From Clostridiales bacterium (GTDB lineage Bacteria; Bacillota; Clostridia; Saccharofermentanales; Saccharofermentanaceae): a stretch of DNA of 34,565 nt. A model generated the notes under the pieces. The model was not told where the DNA came from and did no database searches. It was given only the letters and a program-made list of their open reading frames with translations. Positions 1 through 6,983 of this stretch are shown in pieces. The translations under genes and the position numbers were made by a program. The stretch covers positions 1 through 34,565 of the forward strand of contig JAGCGK010000056.1 of assembly GCA_017649645.1 (NCBI GenBank), in the 5' to 3' direction. Position 1 is the first letter of the stretch. The number at the start of each line of letters is the position of its first letter.

Positions 1-76
1 CTTTCTTTTAACCATACAATGGTCACGAGGTCAAAATCAAACAAAATAGTCTCAATTTTTCTTCTCGAAAAATCTA

Positions 77-730
77 TCAGGCATCTTTCTCGAAGGCAAC
101 GAGACCGCATTCATACGGATGATCGATGAAGACCACGTCCTTGCCTTTGGACTTATAGGCCAGTAACTTTATGATTATAAGGATATCTCCGGCGCCTGCG
201 AGTGTATGGAGAACTCCTACAACAAAAAGGCCGACGTTTCCGAAGATGATCGATACGATCATCACGCAGATGCCGAGAATGAACATCGGCATAAATGTAC
301 CGATGGTATATATCGGTTTCTTGAGAGGACTTGAGCATGTACAGTATGGTGTCAGGTACTGAACCACAAAGCCGAACCTGATATCCTTGAGGTGGTTTTC
401 CGCACCTATCGACCAGAACAATCCGTGGATCATCTCATGCACGAATATGAGCGCCACGAATAACAATAAATACCCTACCATGTAGAGTGGGTGTTTTTGC
501 TTATCCACGAATTCAGTTCCGTGGATAGCGAAAAATGCTATCGCAGCAGGAATGCATGGAATAGCGGCAACAAGTGTTCCCAAAAGGTTCGCCGTGATGA
601 TGGAAATGATTATGTCCTTCCTTTTGTAGCCTGCCTCAAGAAGTTTTTCTTCTCTTTTGAGAAAAGCGTCATATCTTTCCTGCTCTGCCTTGGTAAGTTT
701 CCTGTTTGGTATGTTTGGTTGTTCTGCCAT
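77..730 (-). CDS. DUF3267-family putative membrane zinc metalloprotease
   Basis: This 217-aa protein is predicted to be an integral membrane protein. Hydrophobic segments lie near residues 39-70, 82-107 and 140-190. The motif HEMIH (His98-Glu99-x-x-His102) sits inside the second hydrophobic stretch, as in intramembrane-type zincins and the DUF3267 family; the two His would bind zinc and the Glu would activate water. The start is preceded by AAGGG about 11 bases upstream. It is the last gene of the run that begins with effector cassette 1, 24 bases after the preceding membrane-protein gene. No terminator is visible in the 76 bases left of it. Its role is unknown: possibilities are an accessory or immunity function for the CHAP effectors upstream, or an unrelated housekeeping role. 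The family assignment is fairly sure; the link to secretion is inference from position only. Confidence 0.75.
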   Translation of the reverse strand: MAEQPNIPNRKLTKAEQERYDAFLKREEKLLEAGYKRKDIIISIITANLLGTLVAAIPCIPAAIAFFAIHGTEFVDKQKHPLYMVGYLLLFVALIFVHEMIHGLFWSIGAENHLKDIRFGFVVQYLTPYCTCSSPLKKPIYTIGTFMPMFILGICVMIVSIIFGNVGLFVVGVLHTLAGAGDILIIIKLLAYKSKGKDVVFIDHPYECGLVAFEKDA

Positions 731-754
731 TTCATTTTTCCCTTGATCGTCGGA

Positions 755-1225
755 TCAGAAAAGATCGACCTCGTCAGCGATCCTTATAAGCTTAACGGTA
801 TCTCCCTGCTTTACTTCATTTTCAGGCTTGATAGAAAAGTTTAAGTCCTGGTCCTCGAGACCCTTGATCTTGTAGCCTTTGTCTGTCTTGGTTACGATCT
901 CGCCCATGTAGAAGTCATAGTCGCCCTTTTTCATTGCCTTACGCATGGAAAAGATCCTGTAGATTGCATAGATCGGGAAGATCAGGAGCAGGATATAGAC
1001 GATGACCATCTTGATGCTGTAGATAATGAAATGCAGGAAAGTAACAAGAAGCGCTACGATCCCGATCGCTACAACGAGCAGGATGATCGATCCGAAAAAC
1101 ATCATTACATTTGTCTTATTTGCTTTCGAAAACAATTTCTTCTTAGTCTCGTCCTCTACCTCTACCTTCCTGATAGCGCCGCCTTCCTCGGCTTCCTTGA
1201 TTGCCCACTTGATGTCTCTTGCCAT
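755..1225 (-). CDS. two-helix membrane protein of unknown function
   Basis: I do not recognise this 156-aa protein. It has a charged cytosolic-looking N-terminus (about 38 residues, rich in Lys and Glu), two long hydrophobic segments near residues 39-65 and 71-91 separated by a short turn, and a soluble C-terminal tail of about 60 residues. The tail ends in a small beta-rich segment (KQGDTVKLIRIADEVDLF) reminiscent of an OB-like or NfeD-like fold; that resemblance is only an impression. It lies 20 bases after the lipoprotein gene and 24 bases before the DUF3267 gene, so the three are probably co-transcribed with the CHAP effectors. A role as membrane-anchored immunity or accessory protein is possible but not shown by the sequence. 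Confidence 0.6.
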   Translation of the reverse strand: MARDIKWAIKEAEEGGAIRKVEVEDETKKKLFSKANKTNVMMFFGSIILLVVAIGIVALLVTFLHFIIYSIKMVIVYILLLIFPIYAIYRIFSMRKAMKKGDYDFYMGEIVTKTDKGYKIKGLEDQDLNFSIKPENEVKQGDTVKLIRIADEVDLF

Positions 1226-1245
1226 AATAATTTTTTTGCCCTTTC

Positions 1246-2241
1246 TTATTTGACCATGTGATAAAGGATCGTCGGATCCGTACAGTTGGTCAGTATTATG
1301 AATCTGTTTGAAGAATCAACATAAATATCCATGGTGTATGACGTACCTTCTTCTCCTCCGTCACCTGCAGGCTGATCGAAAACAAACTTCAGCGAATTGT
1401 CGGAGTTCTTCTCGAGGTCAGCATACTCGTTATTCTGGATGAGGTTGCCGAATTCATCATATTTTACGATCCTGAAATCATTGCCAAGATATTTACCGCT
1501 GTAAGAGATATTTCCTTCCTCTTCGATAGTGTCGAGCCTGTGATCCGCGAATGTCTTAAGCTCCGGTTCCGTACTTGCGGAAGGATTCAGTACAGATATC
1601 TTATGTGAGTCGATATCATAATAATCATAGAGATAATCATAGATTACCTTGTCCGGCTCAAAGTCCCCGTTACTGGGGTTATACAAAGTATCATATGTGA
1701 GAGGTACATTGTTGATCAGGTCCTCGACCGAGATGCCTTCAGGAAGATCGGCATTGGTGATACCGAAGTTCTTCTCGACATAATCGGCATCGATCGTGAT
1801 TATGTCCTTGCTGTTATTGACGACACCGGGCTCACCCGCAACGTCATTTACGAGCTGAACGATGGTGTCCCAGTTGGACGGGAAAGCGCCGTAGCCTTCT
1901 TTCTTGATCTCATGTACGGAAGTATCTTTGTCTGTGTAGATCATCTCGATCTTGTAAGCGAGAGGTCCCTGCGCGTTGGAGGCGTCGGGAATAGCCTCGA
2001 TCTCTTCGATGAGCTTGGCGGCAGACTCGCTGCTTAGTTTGGAAGTGTCATAAGATGTCACCGGCATGTAGGAGGTAGCGAATTCGCTTATGAAGATACA
2101 GTTGGTGTTCTCCTTTGTGCCTGTCGCCGATATGAAGTTAAGGCTGTTGATCTTCGCGGCGTTTGTCTTGCATGCGCCAAAGCTTAACGCCATGATAACG
2201 ATCATCAGTATCATGCTCGAAAAAGATAGTAACTTCTTCAT
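1246..2241 (-). CDS. putative lipoprotein, candidate immunity protein of the CHAP effectors
   Basis: This 331-aa protein begins with a basic-hydrophobic signal peptide (MKKLLSFSSM followed by a hydrophobic core) ending in FGAC at residues 21-24. It reads as a lipobox with Phe instead of the usual Leu at -3, so the mature protein is probably lipid-anchored through Cys24 on the outer face of the membrane. The rest is acidic and shows no family I recognise. The start has GGGAG about 11 bases upstream. It follows the 603-aa CHAP effector by 51 bases in the same direction. Genes directly downstream of T7SS effectors often encode immunity proteins, and an extracytoplasmic lipoprotein would be in the right place to block a cell-wall hydrolase. 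That function is inference; a general envelope lipoprotein is the alternative. Confidence 0.65.
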   Translation of the reverse strand: MKKLLSFSSMILMIVIMALSFGACKTNAAKINSLNFISATGTKENTNCIFISEFATSYMPVTSYDTSKLSSESAAKLIEEIEAIPDASNAQGPLAYKIEMIYTDKDTSVHEIKKEGYGAFPSNWDTIVQLVNDVAGEPGVVNNSKDIITIDADYVEKNFGITNADLPEGISVEDLINNVPLTYDTLYNPSNGDFEPDKVIYDYLYDYYDIDSHKISVLNPSASTEPELKTFADHRLDTIEEEGNISYSGKYLGNDFRIVKYDEFGNLIQNNEYADLEKNSDNSLKFVFDQPAGDGGEEGTSYTMDIYVDSSNRFIILTNCTDPTILYHMVK

Positions 2242-2292
2242 CTTGTTTATGCTCCCTGTTTTTTTGCCGAACTCTATTGTAGCACAAAACTT

Positions 2293-4104
2293 TTATTCGG
2301 AAGGAGCCTCTTCTTCATTTGGTTCTTCAGTTACTGCCGGATTTTCTTTGACGGCAGTGGATTGATTCAGAATATACTTGATATGATCCAAATTCTGCTC
2401 GTTTCCGCCCATCTTGGCGTAACCGTCGATCTTGAAGTAGTCGAACTTGTATGCCTGCAGCCTGACGCCCTTTGTGTCGTCTGCTCCGTCACCTGAGGAG
2501 TTGCCTTCTATGGTGTAGACGATCTTATTATCGGGATCGACACCGACGACCAGACCGACATGGTAGTAATTCTTCTTGAATCTTTCGTCAGTATCATCTG
2601 GTTCGCTGAACATGATGAGGTCTCCGTTTTTAGGATCATAATCTTCCTTGACGCTATAGTGACCCGCATCGTACAGATCCTCGTGCATGTTCTGTACCGC
2701 CGCCCACGCAGGACCGTTAGGATCTATCACATTATCAGGGCCGACATCTTTGACTAAGCTTCCGTCAAGAAATCCGCACTGACTGATGATCCATGTTGCA
2801 TAGTTGGCGCACCACTCTGCAGTCTGTTTACCGTAATGAGCGTACTCATAATTAAAGAAGTTATGTTTGCCATCATGCTCCATGATGCCGAGGGTCGTCT
2901 TGGCAAGTTCGATCAACATGTCGTTCCTGTCGTAGCCGCTCTTGTCGGCGTTTTCGAGATAGAAAAGGAATTCCAGGCGCTTGGAGGAAGTGGTATTTGC
3001 CTTAAAAGCCTGAATGAAATCGTCGTTGTAGGTGTTGTTTGAGTGGAGCTGGGTCAGCCTGTCACACACGACCTTGTCGACGGCTTCATTGATGAGCCTG
3101 GTCTGGCCGGCGCCGTCATGCTGACCTGCCGCGTAGATGCCGGCGAGACTCGGGTAGCCGAAGATGGCCGAAGTGTTGTTATAAATGAAGTCCTCGGAAA
3201 AGCCCATGGTCTTCATGCGGCTTATGACGTTGAGGTAACCTCTGATCTGATTGTCGGTCGCGGCGATGTTCTTTGCTACGAGCATCTCCTTAAAGGAGCC
3301 GAGCACGATAGGATCCAGAGCGCCGTGTTCATCGGTAAGGTTCTTGACGAGGAGTCGGAATCTGTCATCCTCAGTGAACTCGGCATTGCCGAGCCAGGCG
3401 TCGAATGCTTCCAAACAGAGGACCTGATCCTTGCTCGAATAGCGTCCGGTCAGGGCGATGTCGTCGAAATAGTGAGACGTGAATATCGATTCCAGCCTGT
3501 CGACGATCCACTCGTGGTCGTGGTTTTTGATCAGGTGATCATAGATCAGGCAGAAGTTGCTTAGATCGCCCGTGGTTATGTCCTTGATGCCATTCTTGTG
3601 AAGCATGGTCGTGACGGCATCCCTGGTGGCCTTGTCCTCATAACCGCCCGGTCTTACGAGAGCCATGATTGTCTCATACGCATAGACTTTTCTTGTATTC
3701 TTTAGCGGCTCGAAAACATTCAGCACCGATAAAGCGGTAAGGTCATTCACGCTCTCTGACTTGTTAAGAAGGGACTCCAACTGCTCCATTGACTTGAGTG
3801 CTCCTGAAAGGGTCGAAGAAAGGTGCATTGCGGATCTGAAGATCTCGAACGAGACCTCATCCACATGTCCGTAAAATCTTACGAGATTGGTATTAAGAAG
3901 TTCGATCTTCTCTTTGACCTTGTTTACTGAATCACTTGCCGAATCGGCTGAATTTCGTGCCATGTTCCATATCCATGACAGATCGCCTGTCACGGATGTG
4001 TTATCTATCGGCGCAGAATATGATGAACCTGCGATCGTTTCCTTAAGAGAACTGATCTTGGTCAACGTATCATTTCTGCTGCTTTCGTCGTAATCTCTGT
4101 TCAT
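2293..4104 (-). CDS. T7SS effector with C-terminal CHAP peptidoglycan hydrolase domain
   Basis: This 603-aa protein has an N-terminal helical domain (residues 1 to about 125) like those of the other large effectors here, a middle region of about 300 residues, and a C-terminal CHAP domain. CHAP domains are papain-like amidases or endopeptidases that cut peptidoglycan peptides. Visible catalytic candidates are Cys432 (EWCANYATWI), His515 (YYHVGLVVGV) and Glu533 (YTIEGN). There is no Sec signal peptide, as expected for a T7SS substrate. It is clearly a paralogue of the 614-aa protein encoded just upstream; for example both carry TGRYSxKDQ and matching CHAP cores. A tail of about 30 acidic, Pro/Glu-rich residues follows the CHAP domain. 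GGGGAAAAC precedes the start. The gene lies 22 bases after its paralogue. Antibacterial action, or a role in opening the wall for secretion as reported for staphylococcal EssH, are both plausible. Confidence 0.82.
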   Translation of the reverse strand: MNRDYDESSRNDTLTKISSLKETIAGSSYSAPIDNTSVTGDLSWIWNMARNSADSASDSVNKVKEKIELLNTNLVRFYGHVDEVSFEIFRSAMHLSSTLSGALKSMEQLESLLNKSESVNDLTALSVLNVFEPLKNTRKVYAYETIMALVRPGGYEDKATRDAVTTMLHKNGIKDITTGDLSNFCLIYDHLIKNHDHEWIVDRLESIFTSHYFDDIALTGRYSSKDQVLCLEAFDAWLGNAEFTEDDRFRLLVKNLTDEHGALDPIVLGSFKEMLVAKNIAATDNQIRGYLNVISRMKTMGFSEDFIYNNTSAIFGYPSLAGIYAAGQHDGAGQTRLINEAVDKVVCDRLTQLHSNNTYNDDFIQAFKANTTSSKRLEFLFYLENADKSGYDRNDMLIELAKTTLGIMEHDGKHNFFNYEYAHYGKQTAEWCANYATWIISQCGFLDGSLVKDVGPDNVIDPNGPAWAAVQNMHEDLYDAGHYSVKEDYDPKNGDLIMFSEPDDTDERFKKNYYHVGLVVGVDPDNKIVYTIEGNSSGDGADDTKGVRLQAYKFDYFKIDGYAKMGGNEQNLDHIKYILNQSTAVKENPAVTEEPNEEEAPSE

Positions 4105-4126
4105 GTTTTCCCCATATCAACCTTAA

Positions 4127-5971
4127 TTATTCATCGTTCATTACAAAACCGTCGGAACAGGCTACGTAGAGTTCTTTCTCAAAGTAGTTCTCTACGACCT
4201 GATCTTCATAGCCGGCGATCATTCGCATATTTCTCTCGGTTCCGCCCATCTTGCAGTAACCGCCAATCCTCTCCCAATCCATGTCATAGGACTTGATGTG
4301 GATGCCGTGCTTTTCTTCCGCCTCGGTTCCCTGCTTTCCGCCTACATTTCCTTCTATTGTGTAAACCTTGTTGTTTTCTTCGTCCACGCCAAGGACCATA
4401 CCTATGTGATAGATGTTGATCTTATCCTTCCAATACTCTCTGAACAGGATCAGATCGCCGTTACACGGAGTGTAATCTACTGCTTTGGCATAATGCTCGT
4501 TAGCCCGGAATACCGTTCTGTAGCCGGGGGCATCTGCCCAATAGTATTCCGGGATCGCATTTTCAGGGGTTACATCCTCTACGATAGAACCATCGAGAAG
4601 ACCGCCCTTGCTGATCATCCAGCTGACGAACATGGCACACCATCCGGCACCCTGTTTCTTACGTCCGAGCGAATCTTCATAAAGTTCGCCGAAATAAGTC
4701 TCCTGAAAATCTGCCCATGGCTCTATATCTTCATACCCGAGGAAACATCTGGCAAATCTCATCGTGAAGTCCAGCTTTTCATCAAGAGGAATAGCCTCTC
4801 CCCTGTCCAAACGGCCAAAATAGTCAAGAATACTCATCTGCTCACGAAGAGTGGTATTGGAGTACAAAACATCGATGAATCTTTTGGATATCTCATTATC
4901 CATTTCAAGCTGCTTGTTGAAGCCGGTCTTTACAAAATCATTGATGATCGAATTGATCGCGGCCGTCTGCGAGGCGCCGTGCTTGGTGCCGACGTAGTAA
5001 ATCATCTTGAAGTTGTTGTTCTCGTAGAATGAGACGAAGTTTTCGTACAAGAGCTCGTCGGAAATGCCGGCTTTTTTGAAGCTTTCCATTGTTTGGAGAT
5101 AGCCTTTGATGTATTCATCCGACAAGGTGTTCACGCCCTTTTTCGCGATGAACCTGCGGTATGACTCGAGCACCTTCTGATCGAGTGTGCCGTTCTCGCC
5201 TCGAAGGCCGTTGACGAGCAGATTATACTTGATGCACTCTACATTCTTTGTCGAGAGGTATTCTTCGAGATATTTGAGACAAAGCGCCTGGTCTTTTCCC
5301 GAGTACCTTCCGGTCACTTTGATGTCATCAAACCACGGGGATGCGATTATGATCTCCATCCTGTCCGTTATCCATTCCACGGTATAACCATGGTGGATAA
5401 GATGATCATTGATGACCAGGAAGTTATGGAGGTCATCGTCGGTCACATTTTTAAGGCCGTTGCCGTGGAGGTAATCCTTAAGCCAGGAAGCTGCCGTCTC
5501 GTCCAGCGAACCGGAGCTTCGCATCAGAGCCTTAACATACTCTGCAGCACACTTTACCTTTGCCTTATGTATCCTATCGAAAACGTTCGATACCGAGCAC
5601 GGAGTAAGGTCATTCAATTCATTTGAATGTGAGAGCAGGGACTCTGCTTCCGTCATGGTCTTAAGCGCTTCATTAAGTACAGTCGACAGGTTCAAAGCGG
5701 AGCTGTAGATCTCCTCGGATATCCCGTCCACGCCGTTAAAATAGTTGGTTATCTTGTCGCCTAATGTCTGGAGTTTGTCCCGAAGTTCGATGGCTCTTGA
5801 AGAAGCAGACGCTGCCGCATTATCCGCGCAGGTCTTCGCATAAGAACTCTCACTGCTGCTTAAACTGCCGTAATACTTTATCCCGTAAGAGTTAGGATTG
5901 ATGTCCTGTCTGATGGAACTGATCTGCTGTCTCAGAGTCTGAACGTAATCGCTGTCATAATATCTGGTCAT
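4127..5971 (-). CDS. T7SS effector with C-terminal CHAP peptidoglycan hydrolase domain (paralogue)
   Basis: This 614-aa protein has the same layout as its downstream neighbour. An N-terminal helical targeting-like domain starts MTRYYDSDYV, contains an Ala-rich helix around residues 45-65 and ends near 125. A middle region with TGRYSGKDQALCL follows, then a C-terminal CHAP domain with Cys445 (GWCAMFVSW), His522 (YHIGMVLGV) and TIEGN. About 45 residues follow the CHAP core. No signal peptide is present. Similarity to the neighbour extends over the whole length, indicating tandem duplication of a full effector gene. It starts 11 bases after the 90-aa partner gene, so the three small proteins probably serve both CHAP effectors. 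The cell-wall target is inferred from the CHAP fold; the exact bond cut cannot be told from sequence. Confidence 0.82.
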   Translation of the reverse strand: MTRYYDSDYVQTLRQQISSIRQDINPNSYGIKYYGSLSSSESSYAKTCADNAAASASSRAIELRDKLQTLGDKITNYFNGVDGISEEIYSSALNLSTVLNEALKTMTEAESLLSHSNELNDLTPCSVSNVFDRIHKAKVKCAAEYVKALMRSSGSLDETAASWLKDYLHGNGLKNVTDDDLHNFLVINDHLIHHGYTVEWITDRMEIIIASPWFDDIKVTGRYSGKDQALCLKYLEEYLSTKNVECIKYNLLVNGLRGENGTLDQKVLESYRRFIAKKGVNTLSDEYIKGYLQTMESFKKAGISDELLYENFVSFYENNNFKMIYYVGTKHGASQTAAINSIINDFVKTGFNKQLEMDNEISKRFIDVLYSNTTLREQMSILDYFGRLDRGEAIPLDEKLDFTMRFARCFLGYEDIEPWADFQETYFGELYEDSLGRKKQGAGWCAMFVSWMISKGGLLDGSIVEDVTPENAIPEYYWADAPGYRTVFRANEHYAKAVDYTPCNGDLILFREYWKDKINIYHIGMVLGVDEENNKVYTIEGNVGGKQGTEAEEKHGIHIKSYDMDWERIGGYCKMGGTERNMRMIAGYEDQVVENYFEKELYVACSDGFVMNDE

Positions 5972-5982
5972 GGTGCTGAACC

Positions 5983-6255
5983 TTACTTCTTTTTCCCGCT
6001 CTGAGCTTCCTTGCTGTTAGCCTTCTCGGCAACATTGTAGTTCGCGCAGGCTTTCTTAAGGTAATTAGCTGACGCAACAAACATATCGTCCGTTTTCTTT
6101 CCCAACTGATCTACCAGAACAAGGCATGAATTAATCTGAGCGAGTGCATCGCCTGATCCGCTGATCAGGTATTGTGCCTCGTTGTAACCGGGCTTCTTGG
6201 AGTTAAAATCATTAGCGTATTCGCTAAGTTTATTCAGATCGATATTTGTTCCCAT
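5983..6255 (-). CDS. small helical effector partner, family C (cassette 1)
   Basis: This 90-aa, mostly helical protein matches the proteins encoded at 17824-18081 and 30661-30921. The shared hallmark is near the C-terminus: SANYLKKACANYNVAEKAN here, against SNYLHKA...CEESN and SNYLMKA...CEADN in the others. It ends in a Lys-rich tail (QSGKKK). YNVAE fits the YxxxD/E pattern of T7SS export signals, although the other two family members have Ile where this one has Tyr. It lies between the 100-aa protein and the first CHAP effector, the same position its relatives occupy in the other two cassettes. It resembles in size the small proteins found next to LXG toxins (TIGR04197/DUF5344-like), but I cannot confirm membership. 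Probable role: co-secreted partner or chaperone of the effector. Confidence 0.8.
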   Translation of the reverse strand: MGTNIDLNKLSEYANDFNSKKPGYNEAQYLISGSGDALAQINSCLVLVDQLGKKTDDMFVASANYLKKACANYNVAEKANSKEAQSGKKK

Positions 6256-6267
6256 AGTTCTTTCCCG

Positions 6268-6570
6268 TTAAATGCTGTTTGCGACCCTGTCTTCTTCGTC
6301 AAGTATCTCGTTCTTTATCCTGTCCAGCAGAGAATCGACCATGACCTCTGCCCCGCTGATCGTACTTTGGAGATCAGCAAGTTCACTTATCATCATATCG
6401 ACTGCCATGTGAACGGAGCTGCTGTCACCTTCACTGAAACAGTCAGCGGATATTCCCTTATAAAGCCCGATAAGAGTATCCATATTTTCATCTATGGTCT
6501 TACCTTTATGAGTTGCCAAGGGCTGATAGTTGTATACGGATTCTTCATTGATCGAATTAATCTTTCCCAT
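6268..6570 (-). CDS. small helical effector partner, family B (cassette 1)
   Basis: This 100-aa protein is related to those at 18088-18405 and 30921-31238. The best-conserved part is the second half: CFSEGDSSSVH, then about 30 helical residues, then EILDEEDRVANSI. The same pattern (F...DSS-x-x-H ... D-I-I-x-K-E-D ... S-I) is present in both relatives. All three begin MG followed by a short beta-like stretch. GAGGATAG precedes the start. It follows the 82-aa protein by 10 bases and precedes the 90-aa protein by 12 bases. I do not recognise a named family; DUF5082/DUF5344-type LXG-associated proteins are the closest in size and context. Probable effector partner, by position. Confidence 0.8.
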   Translation of the reverse strand: MGKINSINEESVYNYQPLATHKGKTIDENMDTLIGLYKGISADCFSEGDSSSVHMAVDMMISELADLQSTISGAEVMVDSLLDRIKNEILDEEDRVANSI

Positions 6571-6580
6571 CTGTCTATCC

Positions 6581-6829
6581 TCAAGCGTAATATGAATTGA
6601 TAGTGTTCAATGCGCGATCATAGTTATCGTCGACCGTTGAGTCGGATACCATCCGCTCAATGGATTCCATTGCCTTTTGTACTATCGGCGAATTTGAATT
6701 TACGTTTCTGGAATTAGACAGCAATGATGAAACATCCCTGTCATAAACACCGCGGCTTGAAATAGTCGCACTCTTTATAGCATCAAGCTGCTCGTTAAGC
6801 TTCTTGCGTAATTCTTCCTCTTCAGGCAT
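6581..6829 (-). CDS. small helical effector partner, family A (cassette 1)
   Basis: This 82-aa protein is the first gene of cassette 1. The start MPEEEEL at 6829 is chosen over the in-frame ATG at 6862 because AAAGGTGG lies 8 bases upstream of 6829, while the upstream ATG has no ribosome site and sits inside the arm of an inverted repeat. It is related to the C-terminal part of the protein at 18423-18839 and to 31257-31520. Shared features are a S-A-T-x-S-(S/R) turn, YDRDVSSLLSNS, and YDRALNTINS near the end. The two-helix pattern resembles WXG100-like proteins but there is no WxG motif. The gene follows the end of essC by 154 bases with no clear promoter, so transcription could continue from the core operon. 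Confidence 0.75.
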   Translation of the reverse strand: MPEEEELRKKLNEQLDAIKSATISSRGVYDRDVSSLLSNSRNVNSNSPIVQKAMESIERMVSDSTVDDNYDRALNTINSYYA

Positions 6830-6857
6830 ATCATTATCCACCTTTTCACACAATAAC

Positions 6858-6899
6858 AACATTGCGATAATATCAAAAAAATCATATTATCGCAATGTT
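6858..6899. repeat. perfect 16-bp inverted repeat between essC and effector cassette 1
   Basis: The arms at 6858-6873 (AACATTGCGATAATAT) and 6884-6899 are exact reverse complements separated by 10 bases. On the minus strand the loop holds seven T. The hairpin is not followed by a T-run, so it is not a textbook terminator. It could be a weak terminator or attenuator between essC and the cassette, or a regulator-binding palindrome. A second, AT-only inverted repeat (arms 6905-6912 and 6917-6924) lies next to it, on the essC side. The rest of the 154-base intergenic stretch is AT-rich, and I found no convincing -35/-10 pair in it. Confidence 0.85.
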
Positions 6900-6983
6900 A
6901 CTTCTTAAAATAATAATATTTTAATGGTATTTTTTACTTATTTTTGATGTACGAATTTAAACAATATGTCGTTCGCTTTTGCA

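Noticed and set aside
3043-3564. 173-aa plus-strand reading frame inside the CHAP effector, and similar frames inside essC and other genes
   Set aside because: They are antisense to strongly supported genes, have no ribosome sites or recognisable domains, and follow from GC or codon bias of the real gene.
2293-5971. Calling the CHAP proteins LXG toxins
   Set aside because: The heads are helical and of similar role, but I see no L-x-G signature and cannot run the profile; I describe them as T7SS effectors with an unassigned head.
6829-6862. Upstream ATG at 6862 as start of the first cassette 1 gene
   Set aside because: No ribosome site precedes it and it lies in the arm of the inverted repeat; 6829 has AAAGGTGG at good spacing.
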